From assembly GCF_001949145.1 (NCBI RefSeq), contig NW_019091451.1, forward strand, positions 409,806 to 469,805: a stretch of DNA of 60,000 bases, read 5' to 3'. Every line of letters begins with the position of its first letter. Within the stretch, counting starts at the first letter, position 1. The notes under the pieces were generated by a model that ran no database searches, was not told the origin of the DNA, and saw only the letters and a list, made by a program, of their open reading frames with translations. A program made the position numbers and the translations under genes. Of this stretch, positions 48,401-58,800 are shown in pieces. The stretch is from Acanthaster planci. Its lineage: Eukaryota; Echinodermata; Asteroidea; Valvatida; Acanthasteridae.

Positions 48401-50534
48401 GACCAGTAAGCCACTCAGCCTTGTTACACTGTCATCTTGTACCACTTCTGCCTCCTGGGTACTAAGGAGCTCTGTGTCAGACTTGCTGGATTCAACAGTT
48501 GACAAATCTCCTGCACAAAACATTGTACATGTATATCAGGATTCTTTTTAAGATGCTAAATGATCCTACAGTTACTGCATTTTACTTCTCTAGTGCACTG
48601 ACAGATTTTTCTCTAGTAGACGGAACATGGCAATTGTGTCCTCAGGCAAGACAGTTTTCTAGAATCGTTTCTCTTAACCAAAGATGGCATGGGTAAAATG
48701 CACCTGCTACAGGCAAGTATTGCAATTACATGTATTACTACCATTTCACAATGTTATTTCAATTTCAGCAACAACCTTAACAGTGTATCCCCTATGGAGT
48801 ACCGAAGTGAATACGTCACATGCACAATAAGTGTGTAAAAGGCATTAGTGCGAGAACCAGTCGTGAACCAACACGCATGCGTACTCCATTCAGTTGCACT
48901 GCATTTCTGGTTCACAGTGACGTCACACTTCGGTACTCTATAAAAAGTAATGCTTACCTTTTGGCATATGCTCATCATCAATCTCAGTATTAATTGCCTG
49001 TTGTGAAATGTTTACATCTGCACGACTATGATGTGGCCTCACATACCCAGAATCTGCATAAGCTGCTTGCTTTCTTGACCTTACAGAAAAATGTACATAT
49101 CGTCATGATTTTCATGAAGAGACAGAGTGGCCTAAAATCATGATTTTTTCACATTTCTTCTTTTTTTTTGGCAAAATCAACTAGGCTACATGTATGTATA
49201 TGCCTTCAACTTGGTGTAATCATTTTTTACCAAATCTACTGAAATTAGCCAAATCATGGCAATCTCCCATATGGCAAACATAGCAAAGAGTCATAGTTGT
49301 CTTCCATAGGTGTTGCGTTAGCAATAAAAAGCAAAACCATGGGCAAAACTTGTTTTACCTTTTTCACAAAGAGACAAAGGTAACACAAATTTTAGTGTTT
49401 TCATGGACAGACAAAAGAGTTTGTTTACGAATTAAATAAATTTAATTGATTTCTATAAATATTGTTTTGTAGTTTTGTGTCAGTTAGAATTTAAGAAAAT
49501 TTTCAGGAAGTAGCATAATTGGTTAACCAAAAGAAGTACCAGGAAAATAAGTGTTTTAAAAAGAGATCAACTCCACATGTGATTTTCTCAAAAACTACTT
49601 TTAACTCCTAGCGAGACTTTTGTCTCTTTATGAAAATGGTGACAATTTGTTTATGTCAATAAAAGCAGATATATGCAGTTGTTTAAACTGCCTATACCTC
49701 AATGAAATTACTAAGCACCCACTGACAAATCAAACTGCAAGCTCAAAGCATTAGTACGTTAGCCTAAGTCAATACTCCCCAATAATTCAATTGCTGAAAA
49801 TCATATTAGGCCTACATCAGTTTTCCTGCTTATAACATATACATGTACGTGTAATTATTGAATCAACGGAAAACTTATCAATGAATGAAACAGACAACAC
49901 GAACCATTACCTCATACAAATGGGTGTTTGAGCATTCTAATCATCATCCTTTTGGCTGCACCCGGGAAGAACCAGCTTTTCATTACCAAATTTAAGAAAG
50001 CACAGCAAACTCAAAAATATCTGGCTCATTGTACAATGTGTTTGATAATTTGGCTAATTCAGTGCACACAACAGCATAGGCAACCATCCAACAATAAAAA
50101 CACATTGTGTTTTCTTTAAAGTTTTATAATCAGGCCCAGGCCCTAAAGCTTGTAAGCCTATGCTTAGTCTTTAACTTTAACTTCAAGTCACTTTATTAAA
50201 CCAACGTTAAACAAGCTGGAAATTAAATTACGGACTCCACAAGTTTGATCGTTGTCATTCCACATGTAATGCGCACATACCCAACAAAATGGTGCGAGTG
50301 TGACCCAACGTTGCTTCCCCTTTCGATACCGGTGGCAGGCCGCGGCCTGTCTGCTGTTGTTAATGACCCGCGTAGATGGACGGCCCTTGCCAACAAAATG
50401 GCAGTGTCAACGTCGGTGCCGCTACTGCTGGTGCTGCTTTTGGCTCCTACCGATGCGTTCGGTCTCTTCCGTCCATTTACACCTTTCGTTGTTTCTTGCT
50501 GAGCATCCGGTTTCCTTCCATTCCCACTATCCAT
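36422..50534 (-). CDS. Large coiled-coil protein, 18 exons, family unknown
   Basis: Minus-strand coding exons: 50534-50281, 49079-48958, 48510-48379, 48195-47979, 47887-47511, 47142-45986, 45423-45256, 43995-43937, 43632-43541, 43212-43118, 42602-42318, 41851-41701, 41602-41329, 40529-40274, 38609-38406, 37659-37571, 37131-37054, 36602-36422 (TGA). They total 1396 residues with every phase closed. The ATG at 50534 follows an in-frame TAA. Residues 1-753 are Ser/Lys/Glu-rich and low in structure, with a basic KKKMKKKKK patch and a helical SEQISDAIPGVSIDEKVRLA segment. From ~754 a Glu/Gln/Arg/Leu heptad pattern runs for nearly 600 residues (for example ELQQELKEAQQRLEAKEEQW). The final exon ends in a Cys/His-rich tail (CHDQHQ...CQCCHDCHRHHRQC). 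A centrosomal or ciliary scaffold is my guess from architecture alone; I could not match it to a named protein. The donor at 40274 (GAG|GTTTTT) is weak and the 3' end could be spliced differently. Confidence 0.8.
42602..42607 (-). promoter_or_regulatory. NAGNAG tandem splice acceptor
   Basis: The intron before the VRKDGTVQPP exon of the coiled-coil gene ends in CAGCAG on the minus strand. Use of the first AG would add one glutamine without shifting the frame, so two isoforms differing by one residue are expected. Confidence 0.6.
44485..44869. mobile_element. MITE-like element with GTGAAAAT-rich interior
   Basis: The ends are imperfect inverted repeats: TTTCCATTAACACTATGAAT near 44491 against the complement of TTCAGTGTAAAGGA ending at 44869, extended by the shared TTTCAACAC block. 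The interior has many variants of GTGAAAAT and TTTCACGGTG. CTACA flanks both sides (44480-44484 and 44870-44874) and could be a target-site duplication. The element lies in an intron of the coiled-coil gene and has no ORF. Confidence 0.5.
48793..48942. mobile_element. 150-bp MITE beside a splice donor
   Basis: The left end TATGGAGTACCGAAGTG, continuing to ACGTCAC, matches the complement of the right end (GTGACGTCAC then ACTTCGGTACTCTATA) at about 23 of 27 positions. TA borders both sides, as expected for a TA-targeting element. It is inserted 15 bases from the 5' splice site (48957) of the second coding exon of the coiled-coil gene. Confidence 0.7.
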
Positions 50535-50830
50535 CACTTACACCCGGTGGGAACGGGTTAACACTGCCAAATACTCCGGCTAACCTCAGCTTGACAAGTT
50601 TAATTTCCCTACCGTCGAGATCCTGCCTGGAATTTAACTTTTGTTGTTGTTCTGTGACCTTTGACATCTTGGCCGATTCTTCTGACGTCACAAAATGAAA
50701 GTAAACTTCTAGCCAATCATAATACTGGATTTCATAAAACTTTGCTCTATGGTGATATGTAGATGTCGCGTGGATCGGAACTTAAAACCAAAGATTGTGC
50801 GGCGCTATACAATCTTTGCTTAAAACAGAG
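50535..50830 (-). promoter_or_regulatory. Promoter region of the coiled-coil gene
   Basis: Immediately upstream of the ATG at 50534. It contains a palindromic CRE (TGACGTCA, 50683-50690), a CCAAT-type box (GCCAATCA, from 50712) and a direct-repeat-1 nuclear-receptor-like site (TGACCTTTGACA, 50655-50666). There is no TATA box at a fixed distance. Spacing and order fit a proximal promoter of a housekeeping-type gene. Function is inferred from motifs only. Confidence 0.5.
50789..50818. repeat. Fused ends of the 8.5-kb-locus MITE family
   Basis: A 30-base hairpin, CAAAGATTG...CAATCTTTG, encloses GCGGCGCTATAC. Its right two thirds equal the terminal sequence (GCGCTATACGATCTTTG type) of the element at 8512-8797. 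It looks like two transposon ends joined with the interior missing. Confidence 0.55.
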
Positions 50831-51578
50831 TCGCATCTGTCTCACGCACGGTTATTGGGGGCTTCCAAAAAAAAGACTGTAGTCAAGAAATAATTCAAAT
50901 AGTCTTTTCCTTTACGATTCCCACACATAGTGATTAAGTGTCCGAAAATGTTCTAGGGCAATGGGATCAAACTTCTCGGATTACTTGCCTTTTCTTAGGA
51001 GATCACCGTACAACTTACTTTTTAGATTGACGACACCACATACACACGTACACAGGGACATTTATTTGACCCTCTTCATTTAACCAGAGTAGCCCTGTCA
51101 TTTAGGGGCCATTCCAAATTTTGATGTTTTTAATTTCAATATCATTTTGTTTAAAGAGTGGATGGGTCAAAACAATTTCGCAAAAAAACCCCCAAAATTT
51201 GAAAACATCGGAAATCTATAATGGCCCCTCATAACATATCAATGAACTGTTCTTCATAGTGACCGTAGTGGAGAAGGCAATGAAGGAATGTTCAGTTTTA
51301 GATGCGGTGGGGGGGCTCAAGATAAAATACTCTGGATAAAATAAAGGAATCAGGCGCAGGCAGGGACTGAAAACTCAATTGATATAAGGTTTAACAGACT
51401 GTTGATGACCCAGTTGTAGCAGTGTCTATTTATGTGCTTCCCAATAAATCATAACTATCAGTGAAAGAATCAAATTCACACAGCGTCTTTTATAACCTCC
51501 GTTGTTCACGCAATTTTAATACAAACCCGTTTCACTTTATTGTCGGCGTTACTATTCATCAACCAAATTACTAGCCAA

Positions 51579-52076
51579 ATGTTTTATAACCTTTTCATTG
51601 GACTTTTTGTTCGAATGTCATATTCAAAGTACTTTACTAACGCTTCTATCAATGTCAATGAACTTATGAAGCCGAGAAAGTATGAAAATAATGCACATCG
51701 GAATATAAAGAAGATAAATATGAGAAAATTAACGTTATTAATCAACGGAATGGTTTATGTATGCAGCAGTTTACAGCCCAGGTCCTTACCAAAATCACCA
51801 AAATATACAGAGACTAAGTGTTCTATAGGGCAGCTAGAACACACAAAAATATGTTTATCATACATAATAATCAATCAAACTATGTTGAAATGTTTTCTCC
51901 CGAATGTTACTTATATTATGTATCTTATTAAAAGTCCAAAATTTCAATGTATGGAGCAAAACCAAAAACTTACAAACAGCAACCTTACTTTGTATAAAAA
52001 ATTCCAATGTTTCAAGAAGTTAATGAAACCTTCCACAAGTATTTATCAAGTGTACACAGTTAATCACAGCATTTAG
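51579..52076 (+). CDS. Unassigned 165-codon ORF in AT-rich DNA
   Basis: An ATG-started frame of 165 codons ends with TAG at 52076. The product is rich in Ile, Asn, Lys, Tyr and Ser, with no recognised domain, signal peptide or repeat. Its composition is that of the surrounding AT-rich DNA, and no splice partner or promoter was identified. It is antisense to the likely downstream region of the BTBD16-like gene. It may be chance; it is listed because a stop-free run this long is uncommon at such AT content. Confidence 0.15.
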   Translation: MFYNLFIGLFVRMSYSKYFTNASINVNELMKPRKYENNAHRNIKKINMRKLTLLINGMVYVCSSLQPRSLPKSPKYTETKCSIGQLEHTKICLSYIIINQTMLKCFLPNVTYIMYLIKSPKFQCMEQNQKLTNSNLTLYKKFQCFKKLMKPSTSIYQVYTVNHSI

Positions 52077-52323
52077 AAATGTTTGTTCCATACAAGTATA
52101 CTAGATCAACATGTAATTCTTCCATTCTCTCAAAATAGACTGTGTCTTAAACAACAGCCCATGCCAAAAATGCAAGTAATCAAAGACAAGTTTTGACTGT
52201 CTAGGAACATTCATTACTTTGCACATTAAAGCACATTGTAAGTATTGTGTTGAAACATTTACCTCCGTGCAAGATGGATATGTTTAAGTTATCTTGAGAT
52301 AGTAATTACACCTATCCAGGTAT

Positions 52324-52329
52324 TTTATT
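52324..52329 (-). terminator. Candidate poly(A) signal for the BTBD16-like gene
   Basis: TTTATT on the plus strand (AATAAA on the minus), about 520 bases past the stop at 52846. Another AT-rich region at 52428-52450 lies between and might also serve. Confidence 0.35.
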
Positions 52330-52845
52330 TAGATAAATGTTTTTACTCATCATGCATTGAAAAAGAAACACATGGAAACTGTCTTCCTAATGTACAAGTT
52401 AAAAGTAAGGATTGGTGAATAAAAACTTATTATTATTATTATATAAAGAAGCAATTTCTTTATATCAAAATAATACAACAGTGTCGTCTTTTAGAACATA
52501 AGATATATTTATCCAGGAACATAATTTGAAAAACTGAAAAATGTTTGGTTTCTAAGCAACACAAAATGTAATGATGTTACAATGCTAGAAGTTTAGGGAT
52601 GGTTGGCAAATATCGTCTTGCCTACCTAGAGGTAGGAACTGAAGCTAGCATTGTTAAGGCAAGCAGGGGATGAATATTGACATGTGCCTTACGTCTTTCC
52701 TTTGAGCAAGCGGCCTACAGTGGCTTGTTTTACTCCTCAACAAGCCCCTGTGAGCTGCTAAAATACGACCAGTCAACAAGCAATTCAAATCCTCCTGCTC
52801 CTTAAAGGTACACTAGTGGGAATGGGAGATACCCGATCTGGGATT

Positions 52846-55800
52846 CTAGGATGGAGGGAACAGGATGCCGAAGGTGACGTAGATCGGGAGGCAGAGGCCC
52901 TCCAGGGACAGCACCTCACTGCGGCTGGTCTTGGAGCCCAGGCCAAACTTCTTGCTCAGCACCCCCGTGCTGTACACGTAGTCCTGGCCCGGAAGCTGGC
53001 ACTGGATGCGGATGCTGTAAAGCACCTCCCGGTCCTGCCGCAGGGAGAAGGTCTGGCGCTCGCAGATGCGGAAAGAGAGGGTAGGGTCGTGGGGCTTCAG
53101 GCGCTGCGGGAGTACAATAGGAGTATGATGCAACGTAAAAAACAAAATGGCCAAAGGTGGTATGCGCTCAATTTTATGGCCGCCCAATTGAAGTGGAAGT
53201 GGATCTCTTCGCACAGCCTTTCCGACAACAGAGCATTCATGCACAATACAGTCACTGCAAGGACTGGCAGAAAGACTGCATTGGCATTTGCCAACAGAAA
53301 TGCCAGTTCATACTTCAGGAGAACGCCAAAGTGATCAATAAAACCTTTGCAGCAAAATTCACTTCAGTGGAAGTGTGTTCAACTTTGGTGAATTTCAAGC
53401 ACACGTACTTGAACTGATGTCAAAATTTTCACATTTGTGTTCACTTTCAGGGAAATATTTACTGCGCTTAACAACGATTATTCTCAACAACAGTTAGCAC
53501 ACTCTTTCTGCTATTACTTGGTCTACTGCTTCTCTCTTTGGAGATGTGAGAACGTCGAAACATCGGTGGTTAAAAACTCATTGTTTTGTTTTGATTTTTA
53601 TTTCTAGAACCCCTGCGGGTAGGTGGAGTAAACAGTTAACACTGAAGCAATATAAAGCATCCATTTTGGTGCAAAATGAACGGCCAGATACCACAACTGC
53701 ACAAACCACACAAGTTGCCTTGTGACTTCAGCAACATGCAATGAGCCAAGGTAACAAAAAAAGTATTTTTCCTTAAACTACAGCTTAACATGTTTAAAGG
53801 CACGGTGAGGTGTTTCCTGTCAATAAGCAAGCCTGTCATTACCTGCATGTAGAACTGATATGTGGAGTTCTTTCCTTGCCGATGAGCCTTCAGCTCAAAG
53901 TGGAAACCGTGGATGGATACCACTTCACTGTGGTATCTTGGCTCCTAAAATACGGTGCAAAACATAGCTGAGATATTTTTCAGATGAACCAGATTGCAGC
54001 ACTTTCAAATAGAAAGTTCAATATATTTGAGACATGGCGGCTTTACTTGGTAGGTACAGGATCAAACTTTTATAAAGAAGACATCTTGAGTTTTTGTGCC
54101 TTATCATAAGAACTGATTGGAGAGGGTCCTAGAAATAATTACACATTTTGAAGAAACAATTGCTGGCGCATACCAGACTGATATAAAATAGCAGGCTATT
54201 TCAGAAACATTTGCTCTGCCATGAATTTTGAACACTGCTGTTAAAGACTACTCATTTTATACTCGGCAACACGAACTAACAAGTGTTTCTTAAGACAGCA
54301 TATTTAAAGCCATTTTCACAGACTAAGATACTTTTTCTGTGATGAAGGCTTTTATTCACGAGGCTTCAAAACAAATTTGTGCTAGTATGGAATCATATGT
54401 AAGCAATTCAGGACAGATGGCTTAATACAGGACAATACACAAAAGTTGAAATATAAATGCTTCACGGAAATATTTGGCAGTGGGCTGGACACGGAATCCC
54501 CATTTGCTACCTGCTGGATGATGAAGCCAGTCCGGATGGCATCGTTGCCAAAGTTCAACATCAGCGACATGTCCCCGCCACCTTGCAGCGCATGGTAGTG
54601 CAGGCTGAGCGTCTTCAGGATCCACTGCTGCGGCACCACGTTCATGCGCAGCATGTCGTCCAGGTGGCGCGTGTCCGTCACCCCGGCCAGCCGGATGGAG
54701 CGGAAGAGGCTGGCATACTGTTGGCCCTGCTCACGTTCCACAAAGGACGTTGTCTTACTGAGGCTGGGAACAGACACACACATCGGTCAAGTACTCAAGA
54801 AATTTTTCACCAGTCGAGAGAAAAGAATGTCTTGGTTATTTCATGCACAACTATGGCTTGTGGCTCAAACTGAGCCCAGGGCACATTTGACTACTTGTAA
54901 AGACTTCTAATTCCTGGTGAACCAAGTGTGGGTACTTGTGAAGTACTATAAAAATGGAAAATACCGAGAGGCCCTATGAAATTATCGTTGTCAGCAAGTG
55001 GGTTAAACCCTTCCATCAATATGGATAAGAACAAGGAGATTGTAACCTTTAGAACAGTATGCTATTACTTAAAAAAAATCCCTGGTGCCTCGTCCCTTTT
55101 TTGTTTCAAACCTCTACTCCAATGGTCACGGGTGCCGGCCACAAACATCCATCCTCTCACCTGTTGAAGAATGTGACTATGGTGCTGTGTGAGGGCATAA
55201 GTTGGAGGTGGGAGTTCTGCTGCAGGAAGATCCAGTAACATAGCAGTTTGTACAGGTAGTACTCGTTGAAGGTGAAAAACCTAGACCCAGGATGAAAATA
55301 CAGTGAACTAAAGGGGTGAAAACCTCTCCCTCAGAAATCCTTGAAGGTTTTGAGATGGTTAACAGACTCAACCAAAGGGCAAAAAGGGCAAAGTCCACTA
55401 GTTGCAGCAACAGCCCCAATCAAGGTCACAATTGACCAGAAATAATTGTATCCAACAGTAGCAGATCCAGGAAGAGTGTGCCCAACACATACCCCCCCCC
55501 CTTTTGGGGGGTCAAGTGGCTTCCTTTTCCCCACTATTTTGATTTATTCTCAACTGGTTATTAAATAACTTAAAAGACAGAAACTGTCACTAAAAATATG
55601 CTCCGCTTGTATTTTTCGGGTTCACCCCCATTTACAATATGCTCTCCCCCCCGTCCTTTTTGTAAATGCTGGATCCACCACTGTCTAAGTTCTTTTTTGT
55701 TTCACAATGGGATCAGGCCTCCATACGTGCACTTAATAGAACCGTTTTTTTACAGTTTTTTGTTGCCAATAATTTTGTTTGCTATCCCCAACATGGCAGT

Positions 55801-58800
55801 GCCCAGGTAGTGTTTTCATCAACAGATCTTTTTCCGCCAATAAACAGCTCAGCTTACTTCATACACACCTGCTTGACTTGATAATCTTCTGGAGTAACTC
55901 CAGAGGTAGGTCCCTCAAGTGAATTTGCACTGAAAGCTGTAAGAAGGGGAAAACAGCCCCGTCAATTCACATTTAAGTACACATGAATGCTGCTTACAAA
56001 CTACACGTACATGTACATGTGTATGTCGGCTATCCCCACAGCACTGAAACCATTACTCCATTGCAATATCTCTACCTTGGACTGTAGGAATATGTGACCT
56101 GTTGCCACAAAATGAGCAGAAAGTCAGAATTTGTGAAAATTGATATATTGGTCTTTTGGAATTCAGCAGAAAAAGAGCTCAGGGTAAAAGTAGGTGACAA
56201 TGTGACATCATTCCGGCAACTTGGCATCTTTGGTTCTGACACTATTTTAACATATATCTATACCAGGCACAAGTAATGCTATCAACAAAAATTGGTAAGA
56301 AATGACACTTCAAATTATCTGATCCTGTTCAAAATTTGGAATTAAATAGGAGGGCTACTCATCCCCGTATTATAAAACTGACCTCCCCTTCAATTTTTCA
56401 TTCTTCAAACTGTCGTAACAAGAAATAGCGGATGTGAGACTTAGAGCTTGTTTTGTTGTAACAGGTCACATGTTTAAGTTGCTATTTATTGGATTTTCTT
56501 CCATCATAGAATACATTTGTATGAACTTACATGAGGTATCAGGTTGAGCTCTAGCCATCTCTCACAAGCATTAACAACCTGCCCGACTTTGTACTAGTGA
56601 GAGAAAAACGATGGGAAAAGTTCTATTTGGTAGAGTGTTTATCTTCAGGCAAATTTGAAGCTATGATTCCCAATAGTTGATCCATGGCAATAGGCCTTGC
56701 TATATACACCCATTTACCACGGCCCATATCGTACCCTTTGTATTGTGCTATCCCAAAGGTAAGCATGTTATGCTCCTGATGCAAGACCATTCAGAGCTAC
56801 ACACTCCACTTTGAATTCAAAAGTAGAGAATACACATCAAGCTCACTTGAAAATGATTTTGATATTCCACTCACACCCGTGGGATATGTAATACACTGGT
56901 ACAATAGTACAACACAATTGCGATAACACCACTGAATCCATCATGTGTTTGGGAAATGCCAAGTAATCAACTTCAATGAGATAATCCTCCAATACCGTTA
57001 AGCCTTAGGGTAAGTGAAGCACGCTGTCAACCAAGATTTAAAATATTAGATTGCATAAAGTTGTTTCCCCGCTTGTACTGATCTGACTATCAAGTAATTA
57101 ACAAACCATTGACAATTTTTATTTAAATGTTTGTCAAGTACCTTTAAACCCGCTTGGTGGTATTTGCAGACTGTTGATGCACTAAGATTCCTGAGCATGA
57201 TATCTGCACACCTAGTTTGACAAAAAACACACCCAAAAAAGACTATGACAGAAATCAGCTTCTCAAGTGCATCTTGAAATACTTTCCCTGGGAAAAATTC
57301 TGTCCCATTGTAACCATTTGAGAAAGTAGTCAACTGTTTGATAAGGTGGAGATCGGCTCTGCTGTTGGGTGAAAAATACAACTTAGGCTGGGTAAGCACG
57401 CGGGGCAATGGTTATTTGGAGCGGGTTGGTCTACCTTCTTTCCAGCTCCTGGAAGCCCAGAGTGTGAGCAGATGCCAGCACTCCAACCACATCGCACTTC
57501 TCTACATCGATGTCTTCATGGTAGAGGTTGCCGAGGGCAACGGCAAATGCTGAAATATCAGAAATGTTGAAATAAAAACCAGTGAAAAATGATTCTTGTC
57601 AATTCGATCTGACAAACAGAAGAAAGCCTCATCATTTCCGCTTAGGGATGACGGGTCACTTTTTGTGAGTGCTACTGCAATCCCAAACGTGACTGAATTT
57701 TGCAAAAGTAACAAAACCTGTTGATTGTCTTTGAAATTTTTGAAATTTGAATTATTTTCTTGGTTTATCCTTGATCATTTCAGAACCTTTCCTGAGAAAA
57801 TTTACAGAAAACAAAAGTGGTTATAATTAAAACCTGAAAAACAGCAACAGATCTTTCAGAACATCATTCCTGGATAGTTTATTTCATTAATTTTTGAGCT
57901 GGTTTATGTGCGGTGTTGATAGGAAATGCCATCTGGAAACCAGAAAAATGAAAGAAACTTTTCCCCAAAGCCTCAGCGCCTCAATTACAGTATACTGTCA
58001 TAAAATTTTAAACCAGCAACAGGTCCTTCTGTTCTTTGTCGGAGGCGGCGTCGAAACATTTTGACAAATTTTAATAATGGGTTTTGCCCCTGCCTGACAT
58101 GTATTTATTAGCACTGTGTACTCAGTGCTTGTCCGAGAGCTTGTGAAAAAATTCACACGCTTACTCGGGTGGCACTCACGACCTCCTGCTTACTAGTGCA
58201 GACGTCTTAACCACTCGACCATCGAGCTTGCCAGGGTTAGCTGGCTGGTCCGGGTCAGGTGTAGCAGCGGGTACCACAAACAACTGACAAGATGTACTTA
58301 ATTAAAATTAATTAAAATTAATTAAGTCTCCCCGTTTAAAAGTACATCTTGACAATTTGGCAAATGTTCCTAAATATGCAAACATACGCACTACAAGTAT
58401 ACATGTGTATTCTTGAAACTGAGTTTTGAGCACTTGTGCTTTATTTCCTCCATCCATTGGTATTCTTACCATCTCTGGTCACCAAGGGGTCCCGGACTTT
58501 CAATTTCAGCTTGGTCATGTTGTTAGTACGAGCCCGGACTGCATGGGCCGGGTGGCCGATCCCCTTCCTCTCCTTCTCCGCCCGGCCGCCATCTTCGCTG
58601 CGTGGGCTGTCAGTCAGGCTCAGACTGCGGCTGATATCCTGGTACTCGGTGCTGTAGTGCTGGCTCTTGTTGATGTACTGGTCCAGGGTGGCCGACATGG
58701 GGTTGCGGTAGTACAGCTCCGGGTGGGGGGCACTCTCCGCCTTGCGCAGCAGCTGCGTCAGAGTGGCCGACTTCTGGACGTAGGGGCGGTGCAGCTCCCA

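Larger units (their letters stand above)
50831..52845. other. Spacer between the tandem minus-strand genes
   Basis: AT-rich. It contains the downstream region of the BTBD16-like gene (AATAAA on the minus strand at 52324-52329, about 520 bases past its stop), an ATT microsatellite near 52428-52443, a relic resembling the SINE body near 51300-51400, and an unexplained 165-codon plus-strand ORF (51579-52076). Confidence 0.5.
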
